In this document: one piece after another, positions 29,534-40,902 of the stretch
How positions within the stretch are numbered: position 1 is the stretch's first letter
Layout: each line of letters opens with the position of its first letter
From: Vibrio sp. YMD68
GTDB taxonomy: Bacteria > Pseudomonadota > Gammaproteobacteria > Enterobacterales > Vibrionaceae
Length of the DNA: 64,000 bases
Direction of reading: 5' to 3'
Assembly: GCF_029958905.1 (NCBI RefSeq)
Contig: NZ_CP124614.1
Coordinates: forward strand, 1,240,001-1,304,000
The notes under the pieces: model-generated
Database searches by the model: none
Seen by the model: the letters and a program-made list of their open reading frames with translations, nothing else
Told to the model about the DNA's origin: nothing
Made by a program: the position numbers and the translations under genes

Positions 29534-32500
29534 TTGAAAGAGGCAAGTATCAATCACTTACGATGATCAACTGGAACGGTTTCTTTGCGCGAACCTTTGA
29601 TATTGATGATTTAGTTACTACTTTGTCTGGTGGGAACGGTGCGGGTAAGTCGACCACTATGGCGGCTTTTATTACGGCGCTTATTCCAGACCAAAGCTTA
29701 CTTCACTTCAGAAATACAACCGAAGCGGGTAGCTCACAAGCTTCTCGTGATAAAGGGCTTTACGGGAAGTTGCAGCCTGGCGCATGTTACGCAGCTCTTG
29801 ACGTTGTGAACTCGAAAAAACAACGTTTACTGTTTGCCGTGAAACTTCAGCAGGTGGCCGGTCGAGACAAAAAAGTCGATATTAAACCGTTTGTCATCCA
29901 AGGTTTACCGAGCCATATCAAGCCAACGGATATTCTGATTGAAAGCGTTTCAGACAGCCACGCTCGCGTTCGTCAACTGAATGAAGTGAAAGACGTCACC
30001 GCTCAATATGAAGGGGCTCACTTTAAAGCATTTAGCTCGATAGTCGACTACCACGGGCAGATGTTCGACTATGGTGTGGTACCCAAAAAACTGCGTAACA
30101 GCGGCGATCGTTCTAAATTCTACCGCCTGATTGAAGCGTCTTTATACGGGGGTATTTCGAGCGCGATTACCCGTTCATTACGTGATTACTTGTTACCACA
30201 AAATGGTGGCGTTAAAAAAGCGTTCCAAGACATGGAATCCGCCTTGCGTGAAAACCGCATGACCCTTGAGGCGATCAAAATGACTCAAGCGGATCGTGAT
30301 CTGTTCAAGCACCTTATTACCGAATCAACACACTACGTTGCTGCCGATTACATGCGTCACGCTAATGAGCGCAAGGCTAAGCTGGATAATACCTTGGCGC
30401 TTCGTTCCGAGCTGTTTAGTTCACGAAGCACTCTCATTGAGCAACACGATTTATTGACCAATGTGCAGCAAGAACTTGAAGCGATTGTAGAAAAAGAGTC
30501 GGCACTGGAACAAGATCATCAAGGTGCTTCCGATCATCTTCAATTAGTACTCACTGCGTTAAGACAGCAAGAAAAAGTAGAACGCTATGAAGGGGACTTG
30601 GAAGAGCTGAATGAGCGCCTTGAAGAGCAGCTGATGGTGGTTGAAGAAGCTCAAGAGCAACTCATGACGGTTGAACAGCAAGCGCATATTGCTGAAGAAG
30701 AAGTGGACAGCCTAAAAACGCAGTTGGCGGATTATCAACAAGCATTAGATGTTCAGCAAACTCGAGCTTTGCAATATCAACAAGCTGTACAGGCGTTGAC
30801 TAAAGCCAAAACCTTACTTGCTAATGATGACCTAACCGCCGACTCTGCTTCGTCAGTATTAAGCGAGCTAAAGCGCGAAGAGACACAACAGACAACGTTA
30901 TTACTGGCACTGAAGCATAAGCTTGATGTTTCATCGGCCGCGGCGGAGCAATTTGAAGCAGCACTGGCACTGGTGAAATCGGTAGCTGGCCCAGTTGAAC
31001 GTGTTGATGCTGCTAGTGTGGCGAAAGAGATACTCAATAACCGTCGTAATGCTGAGCAAACCACTCAAAATGAGCATCAATGGAAAGCACAGTTCCGAGA
31101 GGTCGAGCGTCAATTAGAGCAGCAGAAGCAGCTCTTGGACTCGGTCGCTCGCTATCAAAAGCAATATCACGTTAACTTGGTTGATGAAGTCAGTTTGGAG
31201 CAAGAGCGAGAGCACCACTTAGAGCAAATTGACAGCGTAGAGTTCGCCCTAGAAGAGCAGCGTGAAAAGCGCAGTGAGCAGCGCAATCAGCTTCAGACTG
31301 TGAGTGGTGAAATTAAGAGGCTAGAAGGGATAGCCCCGACATGGATCGCGGCGAATGATGCGTTAAATGGGTTAAGAGAGCAGAGTGGTTCTGAGCTGCC
31401 TGATAGCCACTCGGTTATGCACACCATGCAGCAAGTCTTAGAGCAAGAAAAAACCTTGTCAATTGAGAAAGATCGCTTAGCTCTAAAACGAACAGAATTA
31501 GATGCAGAAATTGAACGCCTAGCATCGCCAGGTGGTTCAAATGATCCTCGTTTGAAAGGGTTGGCCGATACCTTAGGCGGTGTCTTGCTCTCTGAAATCT
31601 ACGATGACATTACTCTCGGTGATGCGCCTTATTTCAGTGCAATGTACGGCCCGGCACGTAACGCGATTGTGGTTTCCGATCTTACTGATATCAAAGAGAA
31701 GCTGGTGGATCTTGATGATTGCCCAGAAGACCTTTACATCATTGAAGGGGATATCGACGCTTTTGATGACAGTTCATTTAATGCCGATGAACTTGAAGGG
31801 GCGGTTTGTGTTCTGCTTAACGACCGTCAAATGCGTTACTCGCGTTTTCCAGAGATCCCGCTGTTTGGCCGAGCGGCACGTGAACAGCGTTTAGAGCTAT
31901 TGCGAGAGGAACGTGAAGAGGTATTAGAACATCATGCCAAGGCGGCTTTTGATTCGCAAAAATTGTCTCGTTTGTACCAAAGCTTCAACCGCTTTGTCGC
32001 GAGCCATATTCAAGTTGCTTTTGAACAAGATCCAGAGCAAGCACTTGCTAAGCAAAGAGAGATTCATACTCAAGGGGCGCGTTTACTATCAGATTTAGAG
32101 TCTAAAGAGCAGCAGCTTAACAACCAGCGTCAAGCAAGTAAGCAAGCACTAACAGTGTTAGATAAATTGGCACCGATGATGGGGCTCATTGAGGACACAG
32201 AACTCGGTGCTCGCTATGATGAATTAGAGAGTAAGATGGCTTCGTTAACAGAAGCAAAAGCTTTTCTATCTCATCATGGCAAACAAGTTGACGCTTTGTC
32301 TCAAATCGTCAATGCGTTAGACAGTGATCCTGAGCAGTATGAAGCCTTAGCACTTGAATACCAAGATGCAGACCAAAAACTACAGTCGCTAAAAGCAGAA
32401 ATCTTTGCGGTGGCGGATCTGGTTGAGCGTAAACAGTATTTTAGCTATTCCGACTCTGTCGATCTATTGAATCAAAGCAGTGAACTGAGTGAGCAGTTGA

Positions 32501-34059
32501 AATCGAAGTTGGTTGATGCTGAACGTGCACGCAGTCGTCATCGTGAAGACTATAAGCAAGTTCAAGGGCAGATGAACCAATACCAGCAAGTTCTTGCGTC
32601 ACTAAAAAGTTCACATCAAGCCAAGCAAGAAACGGTACAAGAATTTAAGCAAGAGCTGAAAGAGTACGGAGTCACCGCGGATGAAAGCGCGGTAGAACGA
32701 GCACAACGCCGTAAAGACGAATTGCATGAACTCTTACACACTACTCGAAATCGAAAGAGTGAGTGCGATAGAACCATTACGTCGACTGAGCTTGAAATGA
32801 AAGGGTTGGCTAAGCGACTAAGAAAAGTTCAGAAGGAATACATTGAACTGCGAACGTTCGTTGTTGCGGCGAAAGCCGGCTGGTGTTCGGTGCTGCGGTT
32901 AGCTCGTGAAAATGACGTTGAGCGTCGTTTGCACAAACGTGAACTGGCGTACTTGTCCGCGGGCGAATTACGCTCTATGTCGGATAAATCATTAGGTGCC
33001 CTCCGTTTAGCGGTCGCGAATAATGATGACTTACGCGATGCACTTCGCCAGTCAGAAGACAATGCCCACCCTGAACGTAAAGTTCTGTTTTACATTGCGG
33101 TGTATCAGCATCTACGTGAACGTATTCGTCAGGATATTATCCGTACCGATGATCCAGTTGAAGCGATCGAAGAAATGGAAGTCGAACTGGCCCGATTAAC
33201 GGAAGAGTTAACGTTGCGTGAAAATCGCTTAGCGATCAGTTCAGATTCGGTAGCGAGCATCATTAAGAAGACGATCTTACGAGAGCAAAATCGCATTCGC
33301 ATGTTGAACCAAGGGCTGTCTAACATTGGATTTGGTCAGGTTAAAGGGGTTCGTCTCAACGTTAAAGTCAGAGAAAGCCATGAGATTTTGTTAAATGGGC
33401 TTTCTGATCAACAGTCTCAGCATAAAGACTTGTTTGAAAGTACACGCTTTACTTTCTCCGAAGCGATGGCAAAACTGTTCCAGCGCGTTAACCCGCATAT
33501 CGACATGGGCCAACGTTCTCCTCAAGTGCTCGGTGAAGAGTTACTGGATTATCGAAACTATCTAGAACTCAGTGTTGAAGTTAGCCGCGGTTCTGATGGC
33601 TGGCTTCAAGCTGAATCAGGCGCATTATCCACGGGCGAGGCGATCGGTACAGGTCAGTCGATTTTGCTGATGGTTATCCAAAGTTGGGAAGAGGAGTCTC
33701 GTCGTCTACGCAGTAAGGATATCATTCCATGTCGTTTGCTGTTCTTGGATGAAGCCGCGCGTTTGGATACCAAATCAATCTCGACCCTGTTTGAGCTTTG
33801 TGACCGTCTGGATATGCAGCTCTTGATCGCAGCCCCAGAGAACATCAGCCCAGAAAAAGGAACTACGTATAAATTAGTACGTAAAATCTTTAAAGATCAT
33901 GAACACGTGCATGTCGTTGGTCTGCGAGGTTTTGGGCAAGTAGCAAAGTCGTCACCAGCCATGGATTCACTTGAGGCGACTCGCAATGAATCATTCAATA
34001 ATGAGCTAAGTGAAGAACAAGGCGAAGCGATGAACGCAGAATGGGTTGAAGGTTTGTAG
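29530..34059 (+). CDS. mukB: Chromosome partition protein MukB (SMC-like ATPase)
   Basis: 1509 residues (E. coli 1486). N-terminal head with Walker [10 protein letters not shown] (34-42), long coiled coil (about 270-650), hinge (about 660-790, including [18 protein letters not shown]), return coiled coil (about 830-1250), and C-terminal head with the ABC signature region [15 protein letters not shown] and Walker [12 protein letters not shown]. Loads on DNA with MukE-MukF, organises and segregates the chromosome and interacts with topoisomerase IV. The coupled start overlaps mukE. MukB is restricted to some gammaproteobacterial orders including Vibrionales. Confidence 0.98.
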   Translation: MIERGKYQSLTMINWNGFFARTFDIDDLVTTLSGGNGAGKSTTMAAFITALIPDQSLLHFRNTTEAGSSQASRDKGLYGKLQPGACYAALDVVNSKKQRLLFAVKLQQVAGRDKKVDIKPFVIQGLPSHIKPTDILIESVSDSHARVRQLNEVKDVTAQYEGAHFKAFSSIVDYHGQMFDYGVVPKKLRNSGDRSKFYRLIEASLYGGISSAITRSLRDYLLPQNGGVKKAFQDMESALRENRMTLEAIKMTQADRDLFKHLITESTHYVAADYMRHANERKAKLDNTLALRSELFSSRSTLIEQHDLLTNVQQELEAIVEKESALEQDHQGASDHLQLVLTALRQQEKVERYEGDLEELNERLEEQLMVVEEAQEQLMTVEQQAHIAEEEVDSLKTQLADYQQALDVQQTRALQYQQAVQALTKAKTLLANDDLTADSASSVLSELKREETQQTTLLLALKHKLDVSSAAAEQFEAALALVKSVAGPVERVDAASVAKEILNNRRNAEQTTQNEHQWKAQFREVERQLEQQKQLLDSVARYQKQYHVNLVDEVSLEQEREHHLEQIDSVEFALEEQREKRSEQRNQLQTVSGEIKRLEGIAPTWIAANDALNGLREQSGSELPDSHSVMHTMQQVLEQEKTLSIEKDRLALKRTELDAEIERLASPGGSNDPRLKGLADTLGGVLLSEIYDDITLGDAPYFSAMYGPARNAIVVSDLTDIKEKLVDLDDCPEDLYIIEGDIDAFDDSSFNADELEGAVCVLLNDRQMRYSRFPEIPLFGRAAREQRLELLREEREEVLEHHAKAAFDSQKLSRLYQSFNRFVASHIQVAFEQDPEQALAKQREIHTQGARLLSDLESKEQQLNNQRQASKQALTVLDKLAPMMGLIEDTELGARYDELESKMASLTEAKAFLSHHGKQVDALSQIVNALDSDPEQYEALALEYQDADQKLQSLKAEIFAVADLVERKQYFSYSDSVDLLNQSSELSEQLKSKLVDAERARSRHREDYKQVQGQMNQYQQVLASLKSSHQAKQETVQEFKQELKEYGVTADESAVERAQRRKDELHELLHTTRNRKSECDRTITSTELEMKGLAKRLRKVQKEYIELRTFVVAAKAGWCSVLRLARENDVERRLHKRELAYLSAGELRSMSDKSLGALRLAVANNDDLRDALRQSEDNAHPERKVLFYIAVYQHLRERIRQDIIRTDDPVEAIEEMEVELARLTEELTLRENRLAISSDSVASIIKKTILREQNRIRMLNQGLSNIGFGQVKGVRLNVKVRESHEILLNGLSDQQSQHKDLFESTRFTFSEAMAKLFQRVNPHIDMGQRSPQVLGEELLDYRNYLELSVEVSRGSDGWLQAESGALSTGEAIGTGQSILLMVIQSWEEESRRLRSKDIIPCRLLFLDEAARLDTKSISTLFELCDRLDMQLLIAAPENISPEKGTTYKLVRKIFKDHEHVHVVGLRGFGQVAKSSPAMDSLEATRNESFNNELSEEQGEAMNAEWVEGL

Positions 34060-34145
34060 CTCAGGTCCATAATGCAGGCTAGTGGCGAATTAGCTATGTG
34101 ATTGAGCCACTGCCCCATTCTCCCTGAATGACATACTCATAAGCA

Positions 34146-34175
34146 AAAAATGCCTTCCACATGGAAGGCATTTTT
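34146..34175. terminator. Terminator after mukFEB, usable in both directions
   Basis: 14-bp stem aaaaatgccttcca (34146-34159) with tggaaggcattttt (34162-34175). Between convergent mukB (+) and the ATP-grasp gene (-). Confidence 0.92.
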
Positions 34176-34249
34176 ATGCGAGAAAGCATTTTGATTGTCG
34201 AAGGCTAGACGCGAGTGATTGCGGTGTCGACAAAAAGGATAGTGTTCAA

Positions 34250-35227
34250 CTAGCCCGAAATCGTCTTACTGAAAATACCAAACTGCTTAGCGGCGTAGGC
34301 AACGCGTTCAGCCGGTTTCGGGTATTCAGCAGGCATCCCTAAGCTTTCGATATGCTGCAATCTAGGTACGAGTCCGGCACCATTCGCAATTTGAATAGCA
34401 AGACCCGGTCTAGCATTCAGTTCTAGAACCATTGGACCCTCTTCTTGGTCGAGCACCATATCGGTCCCCATATAACCCAGCCCCGTCATTTCCCAAGCGC
34501 TTGCTGCTAATGTTAAAAGCTTCTCCCAATGAGGCACTTGTAACTGGCTAAGTTCTTGCTCTGTATCAGGATGATGGGTGATAGGTTTATCGAACTGAAC
34601 GGCCCGAACCGCTCGCCCAGTGGCGATATCGATACCAATACCGACCGCACCTTGGTGTAGGTTAGCTTTACCATCAGAGGCGGCGGTTGAGCATCGCATC
34701 ATCGCCATGACTGGGTAGCCCTTAAACACGATGATACGCACGTCAGGTACGCCCTCAAAGCTGTAGCCATTGAAACACTCATCGAATTTGATCAGGTTTT
34801 CTACGACGGCGACATCATTTTTACCACCAAGAGAAAACAGCCCCGCCAATGCATTACTAATATGACGTTCTACATCTTCTTTGCCAACCGTATCTCCAGA
34901 AGGCTTGGTATAGACACCATCCTTATGGGAGACGATCACTAAGATTCCTTTACCACCGCTGCCTTGGGCCGGTTTGATAACAAAACCAGGCCACTTAAGC
35001 ACCATTTTGTGGATGGTTTTTACTTCGGCTTGATGGCTAATAACCCCAATCAATGCGGGAGTCGTACATCCCGCTTGCTCGGCAATAATTTTGGTTTTCA
35101 GCTTGTCATCAACCAAAGGGTATTTAGAGCGGTCATTGTAACGAGCAATATAGCTGTGGTTACGCTGATTCATTCCCATGATACCTTTGCGCTTCAATTT
35201 ACTTGGAGAGGTAAACTGTGAAAACAT
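34250..35227 (-). CDS. RimK-like ATP-grasp ligase (alpha-L-glutamate ligase-like)
   Basis: 325 residues, ATP-grasp fold related to RimK, which adds glutamates to a carboxyl group. Visible: KTKIIAEQAGCTTPALIGV (lid), PGFVIKPAQGSGGKGILVI (nucleotide-binding Lys and Gly loop), DVRIIVFKGYPVMAMMR (catalytic Arg region) and DMVLDQEEGPMVLELNARPGLAIQIANG (metal-binding E-x-N). Substrate unknown; a peptide-bond-forming ligase on an amino acid or protein tail is inferred. The ATG is 9 bases after a strong GGAGGA that overlaps the end of the upstream gene (stop at 35230). Third gene of a three-gene operon with a membrane transglutaminase-like protein and a retropepsin-like lipoprotein. Confidence 0.9.
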   Translation of the reverse strand: MFSQFTSPSKLKRKGIMGMNQRNHSYIARYNDRSKYPLVDDKLKTKIIAEQAGCTTPALIGVISHQAEVKTIHKMVLKWPGFVIKPAQGSGGKGILVIVSHKDGVYTKPSGDTVGKEDVERHISNALAGLFSLGGKNDVAVVENLIKFDECFNGYSFEGVPDVRIIVFKGYPVMAMMRCSTAASDGKANLHQGAVGIGIDIATGRAVRAVQFDKPITHHPDTEQELSQLQVPHWEKLLTLAASAWEMTGLGYMGTDMVLDQEEGPMVLELNARPGLAIQIANGAGLVPRLQHIESLGMPAEYPKPAERVAYAAKQFGIFSKTISG

Positions 35228-35229
35228 AG

Positions 35230-36735
35230 TTAGTCCTCCGCGAGTGGTTTGAAGCGGCGCAGTTCAGTTAAACGGTAACCAGTGTAGGTACCAAGCAACA
35301 AAATAGCGGCCAATACAATCAGCTGAAGACCAATAAAGTTAAAGGTTAAATGCTGAATGTAACTGTTGGTCATCGCTAAATAAACAAGGACCGCGGTTAG
35401 CAATGAACCACCACCTTGCAGTACCACTTCCTTAGGCCCTTCCTCTTCCCACAGAATCGACATACGTTCGATGGTCCATGAAAGGATGATCATAGGGAAG
35501 AAAGTAATCGATAGCCCTTCTGTAAGGCCAATATTGAAAGCAATGACGGTAAAGACCGAGATGATCATTATTACGGTAATAATGACGGCGGATATTCGCG
35601 AAACAAGCAATAGGTTGAGCTTAGAAAGGTAGCTACGAATCACTAAGCCTGTGCCGACGATGAGTAAGAAACCAACAATGCCGGTAATCAGTTGAGTCTG
35701 TACAAAGGCCACGGCGATAAGAACAGGCATGAAGGTGCCGGATGTTTTTAGCCCCACAATGACACGAAGGAAAACAACCAGAAGCGCACCGATAGGGATC
35801 AACATAATGGTTTTAAACATCGCTTGCTCTTCGAGTGGCAAACTATGAATAGAAATGTTGAGTAGCCCATCAGCCTGTACTTTTCCGTTGGTCGCTTGCT
35901 TAGGTGACACCTCTTGAGCGATCATAGAGAAATGCACCTGACTGTTTTTACCACCGACCAGATCGAGCAAGGACACGTTGGATTCGTCCCAAATAAGCAG
36001 ATTGTCTTGAGTCTCAGGAGTGCCTAAAGTTGGGTTAAATAGTTCCCATTTATTGCCATCCCACACCTGATTCATTTGTTGGATGCTTTGACGTCGACGC
36101 CCATCTTCCAATTCAATAACACCGACGACTTTACTCGGTATTTGCGCATAGGCGAGAAGCTTGTCTACGGCTTCGACTTTGGAGAGGGTATTCAATATAA
36201 GCGCTGAGTTTTGGCTTTCACTGTCGTTGAGCGTTTTAATGAGCTCGCGAGTAAAAGTAACATCATCAGCCGATCGTTGATTAGCACGTTCAATGAGCGC
36301 ATTTGCCGCCGCTTCCACTGGGCCATCAAACGTTGGCTTCACAATCTCACCACTTGGTTTGATCGGGCTCACTTTCGCTTGCGGGTCGACTAAGAATTGC
36401 GTTTTATAATAGATAGTTTGAGCGCCGTCTGCTTCACGAATAGACCATTCAGCACGTCGACCGGAATCGGTATTGATATAAGAGACACCGTAGCCAGGTG
36501 ATGAGGCCGATTCGTTGACGAGCGTGTATCCGGCTTGAGTATGAGGGGCGGCGAGAGAAGCTTTCACAGGTTTATTCTGAGCCGTAAACTCAATCCGCGC
36601 TTCAATATCCCAGACTTGGCGTGTTTCACCTGGTATCCAAGGAACACCATAGGTCTGATGCCTTAGCACACTCAGTGCAATCCCTGCGATGATCAGCAGA
36701 ACAACTGACAGATAAAATGGTACTTTTGACGTCAT
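35230..36735 (-). CDS. Inactive transglutaminase-like protein with C-terminal 7TM domain
   Basis: 501 residues. One N-terminal membrane segment (about 7-24), a large periplasmic part with a transglutaminase-like fold (around VDKLLAYAQIPSKVVGVIEL, MNQVWDGNKWELFNP) that lacks an obvious catalytic Cys, and about seven closely packed membrane segments from about 325 to 485 (for example GALLVVFLRVIVGL, GIVGFLLIVGTGLVI, ISAVIITVIMIISVFTVIAF). Matches the family named inactive transglutaminase/7TM domain. Middle gene of the trio: 10 bases after the lipoprotein gene and 2 bases before the ligase gene. I infer that it links a periplasmic signal or substrate to the cytoplasmic ligase. Confidence 0.88.
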   Translation of the reverse strand: MTSKVPFYLSVVLLIIAGIALSVLRHQTYGVPWIPGETRQVWDIEARIEFTAQNKPVKASLAAPHTQAGYTLVNESASSPGYGVSYINTDSGRRAEWSIREADGAQTIYYKTQFLVDPQAKVSPIKPSGEIVKPTFDGPVEAAANALIERANQRSADDVTFTRELIKTLNDSESQNSALILNTLSKVEAVDKLLAYAQIPSKVVGVIELEDGRRRQSIQQMNQVWDGNKWELFNPTLGTPETQDNLLIWDESNVSLLDLVGGKNSQVHFSMIAQEVSPKQATNGKVQADGLLNISIHSLPLEEQAMFKTIMLIPIGALLVVFLRVIVGLKTSGTFMPVLIAVAFVQTQLITGIVGFLLIVGTGLVIRSYLSKLNLLLVSRISAVIITVIMIISVFTVIAFNIGLTEGLSITFFPMIILSWTIERMSILWEEEGPKEVVLQGGGSLLTAVLVYLAMTNSYIQHLTFNFIGLQLIVLAAILLLGTYTGYRLTELRRFKPLAED

Positions 36736-36745
36736 AACTTACCTA

Positions 36746-37495
36746 TTATTTTTGTTTGATTTCCGTATGTATATACTGGCGACTTATATCTACGAGCGCG
36801 ATATCGCGAATAAACTCTCGCCCGAGTAAAATAGGATGACTCATTTGAGAGCGGTCTGCCAAGGTAAATTGTGCTTTTTCGTGAATTTTGCCCACTTTGA
36901 CCCAAAGTTCCACAACTGCGCGACGCTCAACCGACTCGCTGGTCGACTGTCTTATTTTGACAAAGCGCAGAACAGGTAATTCTATCCAGTTTTCATCGCT
37001 GAGTTCGGTAACGCCATCAGACAGATGAAAACGTACCCAGTTTTTTCCGTTACGCTCGAATTCTTCAATGTCGATAGCATTGAGTGACGAAGTCGCCGCA
37101 CCAGTATCAATCCGGGCGTCAAAAGCCTGATTTATCGCGTCGATGGTGACGTGCTCTATCTCACCTAATACAATTTTTTGTGTTGAAGAGGCTGGGGTAA
37201 ACACCACTTGAGTTGGCGTGCTTTCTTTTTCCGCTCCCTTGGAGCGAGGCGCGGGAACTAACGTTATCGTCGCGTGCTGCAGTTTTTCTTGAAGAGACAG
37301 GATTTCAGCTTCTAAACTGTCAACATAATCGGTCTGATTACTCACCGCCAATTCGATGTTAGTCAATTTATTCGTAAGGAGAGCGTTTGATTCTTGAATA
37401 GCAGAGATAGTGTCGTAATGAAATTGTTCGCTATTGGTTTGAACACAACCAGACAAAAAACCAAGGGCGAGAACGGGAGCTAATCTTTTCAACAT
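36746..37495 (-). CDS. Retropepsin-like lipoprotein (RimB family, often annotated ATP-dependent zinc protease)
   Basis: 249 residues from ATG 37495, which has AAGG 6 bases upstream; the longer frame to 37546 would bury the signal peptide. Lipoprotein signal MLKRLAPVLALGFLSGC with lipobox LSGC (Cys17), a helical coiled-coil segment (about 28-75), a linker, then a retropepsin-like domain from about 108 with the aspartyl-protease motif DTGA (Asp130) and HPILLGREFIRD near the end. No zinc-binding HExxH is seen, so the common database name looks wrong. Probably anchored in the outer or inner membrane facing the periplasm. First gene of the trio with the 7TM protein and ATP-grasp ligase. Confidence 0.88.
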   Translation of the reverse strand: MLKRLAPVLALGFLSGCVQTNSEQFHYDTISAIQESNALLTNKLTNIELAVSNQTDYVDSLEAEILSLQEKLQHATITLVPAPRSKGAEKESTPTQVVFTPASSTQKIVLGEIEHVTIDAINQAFDARIDTGAATSSLNAIDIEEFERNGKNWVRFHLSDGVTELSDENWIELPVLRFVKIRQSTSESVERRAVVELWVKVGKIHEKAQFTLADRSQMSHPILLGREFIRDIALVDISRQYIHTEIKQK

Positions 37496-37628
37496 TGGAA
37501 ACCTTAAAGGGCCATTAAGCGTAATTATTCGTGTATTTTCCTGCAAAAGAAGGGTTTTTTTGGCTTCCCTTCTTAATAGCAGCAGGAGAATATCTTATCA
37601 GCTAAAATGCAGGTTAGAATATTGTCAA

Positions 37629-38600
37629 TTATGGCTTATTCGCGATCAAAATTGCGCGACGTGGCGCAGGGTGCCCTTCGCGGGTTTTGCTGGCGTCATT
37701 TGGGTCGAGATAATCGGGTAGTGAGTTATGTGTCATCCACTCCGTCGTTCTCTGTTCTCCGATGGTGGTTGTATTCTCATCCACGATACGGACGTTAACA
37801 AAGCCAACTTGTTCTAGCCAAACTTTCAACGCACGAGCTGATGGGAAGAAATAGACGTTTCGCATTTGCGCATAGCGGTCGACGGGCACGAGCACCGTGT
37901 TTTCATCCCCTTCAATGACCAAGGTTTCTAGCACCAACTCTCCACCGTTTACTAACTGATCTTTCAATTGAATAAGATGATCAAGGGGTGAACGGCGATG
38001 GTAAAGCACCCCCATGCTAAATACGGTGTCAAAGGCTTCCAATCTTGGCAATTGCTCAATACCTAAAGGCAATAGGTGTGTGCGCTGGTCATCCCCCATC
38101 AATTTTCTAATCGCTTCGAACTGAACCAAAAATAGGTGAGAAGGATCAATGCCGATACAGAGACGGGCCTTTTCGCCAAGCATTCGCCACATGTGGTAAC
38201 CATTGCCACAGCCAACATCTAGTACAGACCGATTTTTAAGAGGTGAAATATGAGGAAGGACGCGATCCCATTTCCAGTCGCTTCGCCATTCGGTATCAAT
38301 ATGAATATCATGAACGGTGTAAGGGCCTTTACGCCAAGGGTGAAAAGTCTTAAGTAAGTTTTCTAGTTTTTTAGTTTCCCCTTGTGACAGGGGAGTTTGG
38401 TTGCTTAAAGACACCGATTCTTTTAGATCGATATTATCGGGCTTACCCGATGGGATCTTCTTAAGGGCTCTTAGCCAGCGTTCAAAGTCGCCATGTTCTG
38501 CGTTTTGCCAATCCGTTAGCTGCTGTGGGAGAGTGTTGAGCCAAGGTTGAAGGCGGTCATCATTCGCGATGAGTTGATAGATATTTGCAAAATCGAACAT
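37629..38600 (-). CDS. cmoB: tRNA U34 carboxymethyltransferase CmoB
   Basis: Uses carboxy-SAM made by CmoA to turn 5-hydroxyuridine at position 34 of several tRNAs into 5-carboxymethoxyuridine. 323 residues (E. coli 323). SAM-binding motif [50 protein letters not shown], and the family ends with the [23 protein letters not shown] region. Downstream of cmoA in the same direction but 204 bases apart, wider than the tight pair in E. coli. Confidence 0.96.
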   Translation of the reverse strand: MFDFANIYQLIANDDRLQPWLNTLPQQLTDWQNAEHGDFERWLRALKKIPSGKPDNIDLKESVSLSNQTPLSQGETKKLENLLKTFHPWRKGPYTVHDIHIDTEWRSDWKWDRVLPHISPLKNRSVLDVGCGNGYHMWRMLGEKARLCIGIDPSHLFLVQFEAIRKLMGDDQRTHLLPLGIEQLPRLEAFDTVFSMGVLYHRRSPLDHLIQLKDQLVNGGELVLETLVIEGDENTVLVPVDRYAQMRNVYFFPSARALKVWLEQVGFVNVRIVDENTTTIGEQRTTEWMTHNSLPDYLDPNDASKTREGHPAPRRAILIANKP

Positions 38601-38804
38601 GGTTGTGTTCCTGTAAAGAGATCGAATGTTCTAGCAGTCATGATCAAAACATCGCTTATTTTTTCCAAAGCTGGATGCAAAAAGAAAATGACTGAACAAA
38701 ATTAGGCACACTTTGAGTGTTCATTCTCTGTGCCCTCAATTAACAAGCGTGCTGAATTAAATTGTAATGAATTAAAACTAAGTACGCTGAATTAAAACCG
38801 AACG

Positions 38805-39563
<759 letters not shown>

Positions 39564-39748
39564 TCAGCAATAGGGGTACAACATCCCCAATAAAAGGGGG
39601 CGTATTTTACGTAATAATTAGTCCCATGTCACGAAATCACGGCAGCACAACATCAGTAAACGCAGATAATTCGAGGTTAAACCTATGGGGATCCATTCTG
39701 AACTTGACTCATTTATCTGCTTCTATCACCTATGTCGGTAGACAGAAA

Positions 39749-40615
39749 CTAGAACATCGACATTTGGTGATCGCCTTCCACTGCGGGAAAATCAGCGAGA
39801 GGAGGAAGCGAAATTTCCTCAGCTAACTTCTCGTATAGCCGTGACGCAAGTTGCGGGGCTTCGACATTATCGGGCGTATGGATCATCACGTAAGGTTGTT
39901 TTCCCTCAGCTATCCATATTGGCAATTTTTTTAGCCAGGGTTCAAAGAAAGCTACGTTGGCGTCTTGTTCGGGGTGGCCTATGAATCGAATCATTGGGTT
40001 TTCTGCGGTGGCAATGGCATGAACAGGAACGCGTGGTTTCTTTTGATGCGCATCGATGACCGCTTCTGTCGTTGGTGGTGCGGAAAAGACTGGGCGGCTA
40101 TCCATAATCGTGCGATTGATGCCTTCTTCAACGAGCCATTGATTAAAGTGTTTTTCTTCATCCTTTTTGTTAAAGAAACCAAGGTGGCGAACTTCGACGC
40201 CGAGCTGCATGTCATTCGGGAAATACGAACAAAATTTTTGTAGGGTAGGGAGCATGCTGGGTTCAAAGCTATGTGGTAGTTGAATTGTCCATTGCCCTAT
40301 CCGGTCGTGCAGCGGGGACATGGTGGCCAAAAATTCTTTCAACTCTGCCTGACATTGCCGGAGTTGCTGTTGGTGAGTAATGAATTTGGGCAGTTTAAAC
40401 GTAAAGCGAAAATCCTCATGAGTCGCTGCTTTCCAGTTTTGGACTGTGGGTAGGCTCGGCGTAGCGTAAAACGTCGTATTCCCTTCAACCGTATGAAAAA
40501 CTTGACTGTATTTTTCTAGGCGCTCTGCAGGTTTGGTACCTTTTCCATAGAACGGACTTTGCCACTCAGAATGAGACCACATCGTGAGTCCAAGCCTTAA
40601 AGGTAAAGTTGCCAT
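39749..40615 (-). CDS. DUF72 family protein (YecE-like)
   Basis: 288 residues from MATLPLRLGLTMWSHSEW; the longer frame to 40648 adds 11 residues without support. TIM-barrel-like DUF72 markers are seen: the SHSEWQSPFYG opening, VFHTVEGNTTFYATPS, FRFTFKLPKFITH, LGVEVRHLGFF and YVMIHTPDN. Function unknown. In E. coli yecE also lies close to cmoA-cmoB and aspS, so this is conserved synteny. Upstream, 40616-40902 separates it from the divergent aspS. Confidence 0.88.
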   Translation of the reverse strand: MATLPLRLGLTMWSHSEWQSPFYGKGTKPAERLEKYSQVFHTVEGNTTFYATPSLPTVQNWKAATHEDFRFTFKLPKFITHQQQLRQCQAELKEFLATMSPLHDRIGQWTIQLPHSFEPSMLPTLQKFCSYFPNDMQLGVEVRHLGFFNKKDEEKHFNQWLVEEGINRTIMDSRPVFSAPPTTEAVIDAHQKKPRVPVHAIATAENPMIRFIGHPEQDANVAFFEPWLKKLPIWIAEGKQPYVMIHTPDNVEAPQLASRLYEKLAEEISLPPLADFPAVEGDHQMSMF

Positions 40616-40902
40616 AGTCACCACATCATTATTTTGGGTTAAAACCAAAAACTACTGTACGAGACTTTTGCTGATTAAGGTACTTTCGAGATATAATTAA
40701 CGCCATTTTTTTGCTTTTGCTGAATATTTGCACGTTTGGCGCATTAAAAAGCAGCAAAGCAAGATAAAACACAACAAATTCACGTGTGGAAGGTCGATTT
40801 TAAGCGAGTTTCCGCGTATAAATAATCCTTTGCTCTGTTGGGTGGATATTACCGCCGACAGCTTGGAAACTAGTAAATAATTAAGAGATTGGGAAATTCA
40901 TT

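Noticed and set aside
35230..36735. Active transglutaminase in the ATP-grasp operon
   Set aside because: No Cys-His-Asp triad could be seen in the periplasmic domain, so it is treated as an inactive family member.
38750..38800. Three tgaattaaa motifs between cmoA and cmoB
   Set aside because: Short AT-rich words with irregular spacing; not convincing as a repeat array or operators.
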